A stretch of DNA of 59,551 bases, taken from NCBI GenBank assembly GCA_018000295.1, contig JAGNKE010000017.1, forward strand, positions 1 through 59,551, read 5' to 3'. The notes below the pieces were generated by a model that saw nothing but the letters and a program-made list of their open reading frames with translations, was not told the origin of the DNA and ran no database searches. This document shows positions 42,832 through 50,650 of this stretch, piece after piece (positions within the stretch are counted from its first letter, which is position 1; every line of letters begins with the position of its first letter). The stretch is from Alphaproteobacteria bacterium. GTDB taxonomy: Bacteria > Pseudomonadota > Alphaproteobacteria > Micavibrionales > Micavibrionaceae. The position numbers were made by a program, and so were the translations under genes.

Positions 42832-42856
42832 ATTGGGCGCAGATTGCCTGTCATGC

Positions 42857-44101
42857 TTATTTCAGCAGGGCTTTTACACCCGGAAGCTCGTGGCCTTCGA
42901 GCCATTCGAGAAAGGCTCCGCCTGCCGTTGAGATATAGCTGAAGCTGTCCGCCGCTCCGGCGTTTTCCAGCGCGGCCACCGTGTCGCCGCCGCCGGCGAT
43001 GCTGATGCATTCACCGGATTTCGTGCGTTCGGCGACCATGCGGGCGACGGCGTTCGTGCCGTTGTCGAAGGGCTTGATTTCAAAGACCCCGAGCGGGCCG
43101 TTCCAGATGACGGTGCGGCAGAGTTTCAGCTTTTCCCCGACATAGGCGATGGATTTCGGGCCGATGTCAATGGCGCTGTGGGTTGCGGGAATAGTTTGAG
43201 AGTCTACCACCTCGTAGGCCGCGTTTTCCTTCAACTCCTGTGTCACGACGACGTCAAAGGGGAGAATGATTTCGCAACCGGATTTTGTTGCCTTCGCAAG
43301 AACCGATTTGGCTTCGGCCTCCATGTTTTTCTCGCACATGGATTTACCGACATCCTTGCCCTGCGCGAACAGGAAGGTGTTGGCCATCGCGCCGCCGAGA
43401 ACGAGGTAGTCCACTTTCGGGATCAGATTATTCAGAATTTTCAACTTTGTGGAGATTTTAGAGCCTCCCGTAAAAGCCATGACGGGTCTTTGGGGCGCGA
43501 TGAGTGCAGAGGAGAGCGCCTTTAATTCTTCTTCCATCAGCAGTCCTGCCACTGCCGGAAGGAATTCGGCGAGACCTGACGTGGAGGCGTGGGCGCGGTG
43601 CGCGGCCGAAAAGGCGTCATTTACAAAGATATCACCCAGAGCGGCCAATTTTTTTGCGAAGTCACGGTCGTTTTCCTCTTCTTCCTTATAGTAACGGACG
43701 TTCTCCAGCAGGAGGACTTCTCCGGCCGCAAGTCGGGCGATGCTCTGTTCGGTCTGTTCACCAAGGCAATCGGGGGAAAAGCTAACGGAGCAGCTCCAGC
43801 GCTTTTCGAGAACCGGCGCCAGAAAGGCCAGCGACATTTGCGGGTTGCGATCGCCGTCCGGGCGGCCAAAGTGGGAGATAATGACAATTTTCGCGTTCTT
43901 CCGGCGCAGTTCGTCAATCGTGGGCTTCAGACGGTCGATGCGGGTGTGGTCGGTGATTTGGCTGTTGTGCCGGGGGACGTTGAGATCGGCACGGAGGAGG
44001 ACGGTTTTACCCTGAAAGTCCAGATCGCGTATTGTGGGGAAGTTCAGACCTTCATTGTCGCTTGTGTTCATGGTTTCAGCCCGTTGTACCGCTTCGCGCA
44101 T
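42857..44101 (-). CDS. pgk: phosphoglycerate kinase
   Basis: Glycolytic enzyme transferring phosphate from 1,3-bisphosphoglycerate to ADP. 414 aa. ATG at 44101 has GAGGG about 8 bases upstream; a second ATG at 44071 is nearer the usual start. Motifs: VLLRADLNVPRHN, VIISHFGRPDGD, GGSKISTKLKIL, LGGAMANTFL, VIWNGPLGVFE and the nucleotide-binding IAGGGDTVAAL. There is no gap or fdbA neighbour here; instead it follows the proline iminopeptidase gene by 30 bases and is last in that minus-strand run. Confidence 0.97.
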   Translation of the reverse strand: MREAVQRAETMNTSDNEGLNFPTIRDLDFQGKTVLLRADLNVPRHNSQITDHTRIDRLKPTIDELRRKNAKIVIISHFGRPDGDRNPQMSLAFLAPVLEKRWSCSVSFSPDCLGEQTEQSIARLAAGEVLLLENVRYYKEEEENDRDFAKKLAALGDIFVNDAFSAAHRAHASTSGLAEFLPAVAGLLMEEELKALSSALIAPQRPVMAFTGGSKISTKLKILNNLIPKVDYLVLGGAMANTFLFAQGKDVGKSMCEKNMEAEAKSVLAKATKSGCEIILPFDVVVTQELKENAAYEVVDSQTIPATHSAIDIGPKSIAYVGEKLKLCRTVIWNGPLGVFEIKPFDNGTNAVARMVAERTKSGECISIAGGGDTVAALENAGAADSFSYISTAGGAFLEWLEGHELPGVKALLK

Positions 44102-44131
44102 TTTCTAACCCTCTTTTACTCAAAATTAAAG

Positions 44132-45178
44132 TTACTTCAATGTCTTAATCGCCTCCGTCGCTTCGATCAACCGTGATCTTAAGGGGGCGTCCAGCGCCGA
44201 ATGACCTGCATCCGGCACGACGACATAATCCGCCTCTGGCCAGAACTGATGGACCTTATTGGCCGTCTGGATTGGGCATATTATGTCATATCGCCCCTGA
44301 ATAATCGTTGTGGGAATAGAACGCAAGAAATTAATTGTCTTGAGGAGGCTTTTTTCGGGGGAGCGGACCTCGTTCCTGAAGTAATGCGCCTCAATCCGGG
44401 CAAGGGCGAGGGCGTGCATTTTCTGCTCTTCGGTCGTAATGGTCTCGTAGTTGGGGAGGAGAGAGGAGCAGGCGCCTTCGTATAGGCTCCAACGGATGGC
44501 GGCCTCCATCTGTCTGTCTTCCGAAAGCTCATCCGTCAGGCGTTTGTAATAGCCTTCAAGCAGATCATTTTGTTCGCTTTCCGGGAGGAGCCCTGCGAAT
44601 TGCTCCCATGCTTCTGGGAAAATATTCCTCATGCCGTAGAGGAACCAGTCGATCTCCTCCTGCTCACACAGGAATATGCCGCGGAGAATGAGACTGAGGC
44701 ATCTGTCCCGGAACTGGCTGGCGTAGTCGATGGCCAGGGTGCTGCCCCAGGAACCACCGAAGAGGTGCCATTTCTCTATGCTCAGGTGTTTGCGGAGGCG
44801 CTCGATGTCCTCAACCAAATGCTGCGCGGTGTTGTTTTGCAGGCAGCCGAGGGGGTGGGAGCGTCCGGCGCCGCGCTGGTCGAAGATTACGATGCGGAAA
44901 AAGTCGGGATCGAAGAAGCGTCGGTGGGTCGGCGTTGCACCCGCGCCGGGGCCGCCGTGCAGGAGAAGGATCGGCACGCTGTCGGGGTTGCCGCTTTGCT
45001 CCCAATAGAGATTGTGAAGATCGTCCACGGCGAGAAAGCCCGTGGAGTAGGGGGAGATGGGGGGGAAGAGGTCCAAAAGCGGGCGTCGGGAGATATAGGA
45101 AAAGCCGTGTTCCTCTTGCCTTGTTTGCTGAGGTGATTCTTGATCTGAGTTTTTTGTTTGTGCTCTGCGTTTGGGCAT
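44132..45178 (-). CDS. pip: proline iminopeptidase
   Basis: Alpha/beta-hydrolase (S33 family) that removes N-terminal proline from peptides. 348 aa, about 30 longer than common forms because of a polar N-terminal extension (MPKRRAQTKNSDQESPQQ). Oxyanion HGGPGAG near 75, nucleophile elbow GGSWGSTLA near 140, the Asp in IIQGRYDIICP near 297 and the His in PDAGHSALD near 327 complete the triad. FDQRGAGRS is also typical. Probably cytoplasmic, as no signal is visible. Confidence 0.94.
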   Translation of the reverse strand: MPKRRAQTKNSDQESPQQTRQEEHGFSYISRRPLLDLFPPISPYSTGFLAVDDLHNLYWEQSGNPDSVPILLLHGGPGAGATPTHRRFFDPDFFRIVIFDQRGAGRSHPLGCLQNNTAQHLVEDIERLRKHLSIEKWHLFGGSWGSTLAIDYASQFRDRCLSLILRGIFLCEQEEIDWFLYGMRNIFPEAWEQFAGLLPESEQNDLLEGYYKRLTDELSEDRQMEAAIRWSLYEGACSSLLPNYETITTEEQKMHALALARIEAHYFRNEVRSPEKSLLKTINFLRSIPTTIIQGRYDIICPIQTANKVHQFWPEADYVVVPDAGHSALDAPLRSRLIEATEAIKTLK

Positions 45179-45215
45179 TTCAAAATCTATTTATGTATCA
45201 ATTTCGTGGGTAATT

Positions 45216-46127
45216 TTAATTCAGGCTAGGCAAACCGCTTCCTTTTCGGAGTTTTTTTTCTTTCTTTACGGGCCGATCTTCAACGTATTTTTCTTTATTA
45301 AATGATTTGTCGATGAGTTGAACCGCTTGCGGGTGGTATATTTCCATTGACGGGCCATTGAGCGCAGATATCCAGCCTCTGGCCCTGATCATTTTTCCAT
45401 TCCAGCCCTGTGGTGTGGTTTCGTTTGAATAGAATATCCGCATTTGCGACGGCGGGATTGTAATCGTAAAATCCGTTCGCCAGTCCGAGCCGAAATTAAC
45501 GAATGTTCTGTTCTGATTCATGGATACACTGTGAACTCTTCCTTGAACAACCTGAAAGGTTCCTATGGCCCATTCCAAGTTTCCTGCAGACTGAATTTTA
45601 TAGTCTTTTTTTGACCATAAGCCTATGGATTCGTTTATGGCCTGGTCTTCCAGTTTATACATTTGATCTACCAATTCCGGGTTAGTTTTTTCCGTTTTTA
45701 CTCTTGCCAACCCCAAGCGTAAAATTGTTCCCTGAACCCAAGCTTTGTCATCTGATCTTTGCAGGTGTGCGATAATATGGCCCATGCGGTTCAATCTTCC
45801 AGCTTTGTCATTTCGTGTCTGAAATATTTCTACATGGTTACCGATAAGAAAATCCTTCAAAATATCCAGTGCCGTGACAGACATCGATCCAGGTGAGTAG
45901 GGGTCTAAATCCGGGTAGTTCAGTCCCGTCAAATGAATAGTCCTGTCTTGATCAAGTTTTACTGTTAGCGGGTCTATAACTTCTATGACCTTACCTGTGC
46001 CCGTCTTTTTTAAATCCGAAAAATCTGCGGCAGGAAGACTGGCTTTGGCATTTGTTACTGTTGAAAGGCTTGGAGCTATCAACAAAAAAATGGCCAGAAT
46101 GTAAAATCTGTTTAATATATCTCTCAT
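45216..46127 (-). CDS. exported SNase-fold (thermonuclease-like) protein with altered active site
   Basis: 303 aa. A Sec signal (about residues 1-27, ILAIFLLIAPSLSTVTNA) is followed by an SNase/OB-fold domain (about 40-165): GTGKVIEVIDPLTVKLDQD, then IHLTGLNYPDLDPYSPG, AGRLNRMGHIIAHL and GLARVKTEKTNPEL. Compared with active nucleases, the Arg, Asp and Glu of RLxxxDxPE appear as H, N and D (IHLTGLNYPD), so nuclease activity is doubtful. A second beta-rich domain (about 185-285) has no family I know. The base composition is AT-rich compared with its neighbours. It is first in a run with pip and pgk. Confidence 0.78.
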   Translation of the reverse strand: MRDILNRFYILAIFLLIAPSLSTVTNAKASLPAADFSDLKKTGTGKVIEVIDPLTVKLDQDRTIHLTGLNYPDLDPYSPGSMSVTALDILKDFLIGNHVEIFQTRNDKAGRLNRMGHIIAHLQRSDDKAWVQGTILRLGLARVKTEKTNPELVDQMYKLEDQAINESIGLWSKKDYKIQSAGNLEWAIGTFQVVQGRVHSVSMNQNRTFVNFGSDWRTDFTITIPPSQMRIFYSNETTPQGWNGKMIRARGWISALNGPSMEIYHPQAVQLIDKSFNKEKYVEDRPVKKEKKLRKGSGLPSLN

Positions 46128-46156
46128 GTTTTATAGGATGGACTGACATCAATTCA

Positions 46157-46357
46157 ATGTTCAAGGGGATTCTGTATTTTTTTTATATCCTTTCGGTTCT
46201 GGTTTTTGCTTTAGCAGTCTTTGGAGGGCAATGGCGGGAGTTATCGGATATCTTCAGCGGCTTTAACCTTGATTATGTTTATAGTCATTCCCCGTCTGAG
46301 GAGTCTATTGATTTTCGCAGTGACTCGAATATGGGGCAGGGGCATCCACATAAATAA
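46157..46357 (+). CDS. small single-span membrane protein, 66 aa
   Basis: From ATG 46157 the protein has one hydrophobic segment (residues about 3-22, KGILYFFYILSVLVFALAVF) and a polar C-terminus. The ribosome binding site is poor, and the gene is short and AT-rich. It is divergent from the SNase-fold gene 29 bases away and 43 bases before the M48 protease. I do not recognise it; it may be spurious. Confidence 0.42.
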   Translation: MFKGILYFFYILSVLVFALAVFGGQWRELSDIFSGFNLDYVYSHSPSEESIDFRSDSNMGQGHPHK

Positions 46358-46400
46358 GGGCAGCTTTGGTTTTTATGAATTGTGAGCGAGGAGATTTTTC

Positions 46401-47849
46401 ATGAATAATAAATTATTACCGATGTGGCTTTTGGCGGTTGTGGCTTTTTTATCAGCCTGCTCCACTAATCCCGCGACGGGCAAGCAGCAGTTCGCGGCCC
46501 TGATGTCGCCGCAGCAGGAAGTGCAGGTCGGGGCGGAGGAGCATCAGAAAGTCCTCAAGGAATTCGGACTGTATCAGGATCAAGGCCTTCAGTCCTACGT
46601 TCAGGAGGTTGGCACGAAAGTCACGCGGCATACGGAGCGGCCTGATGTGCGCTACAAGTTTTATCTTCTGGATTCTCCCATGGTGAACGCCTTTGCCTTG
46701 CCGGGGGGGTATATCTATACGACCCGTGGATTGCTGGCACTGGCTAATAGCGAGTCCGAGCTTGCGGCCGTTCTGGCCCATGAAACGGGGCATATTACGG
46801 CGCGGCATTCGGCTGAGCGTTATTCGCGGGGCGTCGTAACGTCTCTGGGCGCGGCGGTTCTGGCTTCGGCTATTGGTAACTCTGTGGCCAGCGATGCACT
46901 GGGGCTGGGGACCGATCTTTACATCAAATCCTATTCACGGGGGCAGGAGAACGAGGCGGATACGCTGGGGATACGCTATCTCAGCCGCACGGGGTACGAT
47001 CCCCGCGGCATGACGGATTTTTTACGTAACCTGCAAAGTGATTCCGTTCTTGAAGCGCGGGTCAGCGGTCAGGGCGGCAGCGGGACGATGGATTATTTTT
47101 CCACGCACCCGGCTACACAGGAGCGCGTTGCCAAAACTATCGGTGAGGCCGCGCAATATCCGCCGCAGGGGGTGGTGAACCGCGACAGCTATCTACAGCG
47201 TATTTCCGGTATGACGTATGGTGAAAGTCCGGCGCAGGGTTTTGTGCGCGGGCGTACGTTCTATCACCCCGAGCTTGGGTTCCAGTTTACGGTGCCGCCG
47301 GGGTTCCGTCTGGTCAATCAGCCGGAGCAGGTGATCGGGATGTCGCAGGATGGTTCCTTGATTGTGTTTGATTTTCTTCCCAATAAAGGCGGGCTTTCGC
47401 CCTTGAATTTCCTTGAGCGTGAAATGCTGAAGGGGCGGCCAGCCTCCGATGCTGAGCGGATCGAGATTAACGGGATTCCTGCTGCTACCGCCTCTTTTAC
47501 CGGAACGGCTAACGGGCGGCCCGTGGTCATCCGCCTGATCGCCCTGCCGTGGGGGGAAAACCGGATGGTCCGGTTCCAGATCGCGTATCCCGAGAATATT
47601 TCCGCGGCCAAGCTTTCGGCCATCCGGTCTTCGACGTATAGCTTCGGGCCTATGGATGAGTCGGAACGGCGGCGCATCAAGCCTTACCGTCTGATCACTG
47701 TCACCAGCCGTTCAGGCGATACCGTGGCCTCGATGGCCAGCCGTATGCCCTTCGATGATTTCCAGCAGGAGCGGTTCAGAGTCATGAACGGGATGGGGCC
47801 GCGTGAGGAAGTCGTTCCGAACCGGCTTTACAAAATCGTCACTGATTAG
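46401..47849 (+). CDS. M48-family metalloprotease lipoprotein
   Basis: 482 aa. The lipoprotein signal has lipobox LSAC (residues about 17-20), so it is probably anchored in the outer or inner membrane. The zinc motif HETGH (H127-E-x2-H131) and the downstream third ligand region ENEADTLGIRYL match M48 (BepA/LoiP-like periplasmic quality-control proteases). Residues about 275-410 form an extra domain. The C-terminal 60 residues (TVTSRSGDTVASMASRMPFD) look like a LysM-type peptidoglycan-binding module. ATG follows GAGGAG. The stop is 12 bases before the convergent next gene. Confidence 0.93.
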   Translation: MNNKLLPMWLLAVVAFLSACSTNPATGKQQFAALMSPQQEVQVGAEEHQKVLKEFGLYQDQGLQSYVQEVGTKVTRHTERPDVRYKFYLLDSPMVNAFALPGGYIYTTRGLLALANSESELAAVLAHETGHITARHSAERYSRGVVTSLGAAVLASAIGNSVASDALGLGTDLYIKSYSRGQENEADTLGIRYLSRTGYDPRGMTDFLRNLQSDSVLEARVSGQGGSGTMDYFSTHPATQERVAKTIGEAAQYPPQGVVNRDSYLQRISGMTYGESPAQGFVRGRTFYHPELGFQFTVPPGFRLVNQPEQVIGMSQDGSLIVFDFLPNKGGLSPLNFLEREMLKGRPASDAERIEINGIPAATASFTGTANGRPVVIRLIALPWGENRMVRFQIAYPENISAAKLSAIRSSTYSFGPMDESERRRIKPYRLITVTSRSGDTVASMASRMPFDDFQQERFRVMNGMGPREEVVPNRLYKIVTD

Positions 47850-47861
47850 AGATCGGAAAGC

Positions 47862-48683
47862 TTAGAACGCGGCGCTATCCATATGTCCGCCGTTTTGATC
47901 AAAAACGCTGCAGACCAAGGAGCCGCCGAAGCCGCAGCCCCCGTCTATGGTGGCTGTCACATTGTTCATCCGGATGCCCCTGTGTTCCGGGTCATAACCC
48001 CGGACAATCTTGGCAAAGGGAGCGTAGGGGCTTTCGATCCGGTCGAAGTCGCGGCCGGCCCACCAGAAGCTGTCACCCTGCTCCTCGATCGTCCGGTCCT
48101 CTCGCAAGCCGCAATTCACGAAGAGAACAGGTTGTTCCGAATGTGGGGATGTATGGGCGGCCCGGTGCAGGCGGGTGTTGAAGATTTCGTGGCCGGGGTG
48201 CTTGCGGACGGCTTCCCGTATCGAGCCTGTCCAGTTGGCCAAACCGATAACCCCCTGGCGGCAAGCGTCGATCCCGTCATGGGGGGAGATGCCATAGGAA
48301 TAGAGTGTGCTCATCAGGCCGTTGCCGAGCATCCAGAGCAGGATGTTGCCCGGATCGGGCGCGAATTGAAGCTGGAGGAGCTTTTGCAGCATTTCCTCCT
48401 GTGCGCCGCGGAGGTAGACAATATCGTCGGCCATCATACCGCTTTTGGCCATAACCATGCGCCGGAAGGTCAGGAGTTCGTCCACCACTTCCACGGCATG
48501 GTGGCCGAAGCCGAAATAATTTCCGAGATAGACCAAACGGTCCCCGGGCTGGATGTAAGGGAAAAGATCATCGTGCAGGGAGATGAGGCGGTCGATTTCA
48601 CCGTGGATTGCGGAGACAGCCCAGACCCGGCGGGGTTGGCCGAGGTTACTAAAACGGTAATCTTTAATTGCTGGGGTACTCAT
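47862..48683 (-). CDS. metallophosphoesterase-fold protein lacking metal ligands
   Basis: 273 aa. The layout follows PPP-type phosphatases, but each motif is changed. DxH is present as SAIHG (Asp lost), GDxxDRG as GNYFGFG, GNHE as GAQEE, and the late GH as RGYDP before the strand IDGGCGFGGSLVCSVFD. Most metal-binding residues are therefore missing, and the protein is probably catalytically inactive. The surrounding fold residues are well kept (GDRLVYLG, LRGAQEEM), so it does not look like a decaying gene; a binding or regulatory role is likely. A divergent 198-base gap separates it from carD's end. Confidence 0.85.
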   Translation of the reverse strand: MSTPAIKDYRFSNLGQPRRVWAVSAIHGEIDRLISLHDDLFPYIQPGDRLVYLGNYFGFGHHAVEVVDELLTFRRMVMAKSGMMADDIVYLRGAQEEMLQKLLQLQFAPDPGNILLWMLGNGLMSTLYSYGISPHDGIDACRQGVIGLANWTGSIREAVRKHPGHEIFNTRLHRAAHTSPHSEQPVLFVNCGLREDRTIEEQGDSFWWAGRDFDRIESPYAPFAKIVRGYDPEHRGIRMNNVTATIDGGCGFGGSLVCSVFDQNGGHMDSAAF

Positions 48684-48790
48684 AGACAGATACTCGGAAT
48701 CCTGTTTATACGCAGTGGCGGCGTCAGAAAAATAATAAGATGAGCTAAGCTTTCAGGCGGGAGGCACTTTTATATGCCTTGTATTGCGAA

Positions 48791-48843
48791 TCATACAAAA
48801 AAATCAGGCACAAAGGAAGTGTTTTTCCCTTTCGTGCCTGATT
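48791..48843 (-). terminator. terminator of carD
   Basis: On the minus strand the stem AATCAGGCAC / GTGCCTGATT (with one bulged base and an inner CCTTT/AAAGG) is followed by a run of seven T residues (A residues at 48797-48803). It ends the carD transcript. Confidence 0.87.
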
Positions 48844-48881
48844 ATTGTTTGTTTTATGCTTACTTAATTACGCTATTACGC

Positions 48882-49424
48882 TCAAGCGGCCTGCTTGGTG
48901 ACCGACTTGCTTCCTCTGGGTGGGCGCTTGCCCATGATTTCCTCGAGCTTTTCAGTGGCACGGGTTTCGGAAATCTTGTTCACGGCCGCCACTTCGCGGG
49001 CCAGACGCTCCAGCGCAGACTGGTAGATCTGGCGTTCGCTGTAGGATTGCTCCGTCTCGTCGTTCGTGCGTTTCAGGTCGCGCAGCACCTCGGCAATCGA
49101 TACCGGGTCGCCGGAATTGATCTTCATTTCGTATTCCTGCGCCCGACGGCTCCACATGGTGCGGCGCACACGGGAGCGGCCCTTTAGGGTTTCCAGCGCT
49201 TCATTCAGACGGCGGCTGGGCGTGAGCTTGCGTAGGCCCGAGGACTGGGCCTTGGCCACGGGAATCTTGAGGCGCATCCGGTCTTTCTCAAATTCGATGA
49301 CATAGAGGGTGACGGACATGCCGGCGATCTTCTGGGTTTCGATGCCCGTAATCTGGCCAACGCCATGCGCGGGGTAAACCACCTTATCACCTGCTTTAAA
49401 TCCGTAATTATCGTTTCCAGCCAT
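48882..49424 (-). CDS. carD: CarD-family transcriptional regulator
   Basis: 180 aa. The N-terminal Tudor-like RNA-polymerase-interacting domain is AGDKVVYPAHGVGQITGIE, then LYVIEFEKDRMRLKIPV. A helical C-terminal domain (VRRTMWSRRAQEYEMKINSG; LERLAREVAAVN) carries the conserved Trp that wedges into the promoter bubble. In relatives it stabilises open complexes and regulates rRNA and other promoters. It is a single gene with its own terminator; the upstream 300-base gap holds a terminator for the opposite side. Confidence 0.95.
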   Translation of the reverse strand: MAGNDNYGFKAGDKVVYPAHGVGQITGIETQKIAGMSVTLYVIEFEKDRMRLKIPVAKAQSSGLRKLTPSRRLNEALETLKGRSRVRRTMWSRRAQEYEMKINSGDPVSIAEVLRDLKRTNDETEQSYSERQIYQSALERLAREVAAVNKISETRATEKLEEIMGKRPPRGSKSVTKQAA

Positions 49425-49723
49425 TGGTTATGTCACCTTGTGTTGTGGTTTGTCCAAGCATCACCGGAATAGAACATGGCGCAGAAAAAAATAAAGCAAC
49501 CCATGGAGTTATACGGTTGCCTTAAAGCTACTTAACTCTCGTTCTCTTTCACAGTAATGAGGACGCATCCTATCAAAAATTTTGCTAAATTACAACATTA
49601 TTAGAACGAAGCGGGAATAAATATGTAAATAAATCAGCTGCTGAAGTCTCTGTTCAGGCACTTTTGAAGATCAGATTATCTCTGCTATTTTTGTTTTATA
49701 ACAGTCTCTTAGTATAAAATCTG
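49425..49723. other. intergenic region between carD and the S66 peptidase
   Basis: 299 AT-rich bases. They hold the terminator at 49484-49520 and, to the right, only AT-rich sequence. TGCTAAATTAC occurs twice (49583-49593 and 49722-49732), which I take as chance. No gene or RNA fold seen. Confidence 0.5.
49484..49520 (-). terminator. terminator of the minus-strand run ending with the S66 peptidase
   Basis: On the minus strand GCAACC (complement of 49515-49520) pairs with GGTTGC (complement of 49496-49501) over a 13-base loop, followed by TTTATTTTTTTC. It lies about 200 bases after the peptidase stop. Confidence 0.6.
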
Positions 49724-50641
49724 CTAAATTACCGTTGCTGGCTCCTTGGTTTTCAGGAGGAATTCAAGGGTGTCGATCTTCGCGGGGACGCCTAGGGGGA
49801 AGCTATAGAAGGTGTTCCCATGGCCAAACGGCAGGTTCATGACGACTGGAATATCCAGATCTTCTGTCAGTTCGGAGACAATATCCTCAAATTTGAACCC
49901 AAAGGGTCTTTGAGATTCCCGCATATTGATAAAATCTCCCAGCAGGAGTCCGGATATTTCGCTCAGTATACCCGAGCGGCGGAGATACAGAAGCATACGG
50001 TCAATACGGCTTAATTCCTCGTTGCAATCTTCAAGGAACAGGATGGCGCCTTTCCAGAATTTACCCGGCAGGGTTCCGGGCAGATATTGAAAGAGGCTCA
50101 GATTGCCGCCGACCAGAGGCCCTTTGGCCTTACCTTGGCGGACGACTATTGCGTTGCCGTAGGGGTAAGTGGCCGAAGACTTGCCTGAGAGAATTTGCAG
50201 CAGGTGGTCCAGTTCGGACCATTTATGGACGTTTTTAAAGACCTGGCCATGAAAGCTGACGATTCCGGTGTGGGCGTAGAGGGCGTTGAGCAGGGCGGTG
50301 ACATCGCTGAATCCTATCAGGATTTTTGGATTGTCCCTGATTTTGTCAAAATTGATCGTATCGAGCAGGTACATCGCCCGGTTGCCGCCGCCGGCGGCCC
50401 AGATGGCCTTGATGTCCGGACGCTGCCAGAGACCCTGAAAGGCCAGGGTTTTTTGCAGGTGGTTGCCGGCGGACTGGTTATGGCGTTCAAAGGTCTGGGG
50501 GTGGATAAAGACCTTGTAGCCCTTTTTTTCAAGTGCGGCCTTAGATTTCTCAATGTCTTCCTTCTCGACCCAACTGGAGGGGGCGAAGACACCGATTGTG
50601 TCTCCGGGTTTCAGGGCGGGAGGGCAAATACGCTTTATCAT
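49724..50641 (-). CDS. LD-carboxypeptidase (S66 family)
   Basis: 305 aa cytoplasmic serine peptidase that in relatives (LdcA) trims the terminal D-Ala from tetrapeptide muropeptides during wall recycling. The nucleophile Ser lies in LIGFSDVTALLNAL (near 110), the acidic residue in ILFLEDCNEEL (near 208), and the His in NLPFGHGNTFYSFPLG (near 278). GVFAPSSWV and IWAAGGGNRAMYLL are typical. It is the last of a four-gene minus-strand run, nine bases after the photolyase. The related microcin-immunity branch (MccF) shares these motifs and cannot be fully excluded. Confidence 0.9.
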   Translation of the reverse strand: MIKRICPPALKPGDTIGVFAPSSWVEKEDIEKSKAALEKKGYKVFIHPQTFERHNQSAGNHLQKTLAFQGLWQRPDIKAIWAAGGGNRAMYLLDTINFDKIRDNPKILIGFSDVTALLNALYAHTGIVSFHGQVFKNVHKWSELDHLLQILSGKSSATYPYGNAIVVRQGKAKGPLVGGNLSLFQYLPGTLPGKFWKGAILFLEDCNEELSRIDRMLLYLRRSGILSEISGLLLGDFINMRESQRPFGFKFEDIVSELTEDLDIPVVMNLPFGHGNTFYSFPLGVPAKIDTLEFLLKTKEPATVI

Positions 50642-50650
50642 CTTACTGTT

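Noticed and set aside
49583..49732. Direct repeat TGCTAAATTAC about 140 bases apart
   Set aside because: Short and AT-rich, with one copy inside the end of a gene; likely chance.
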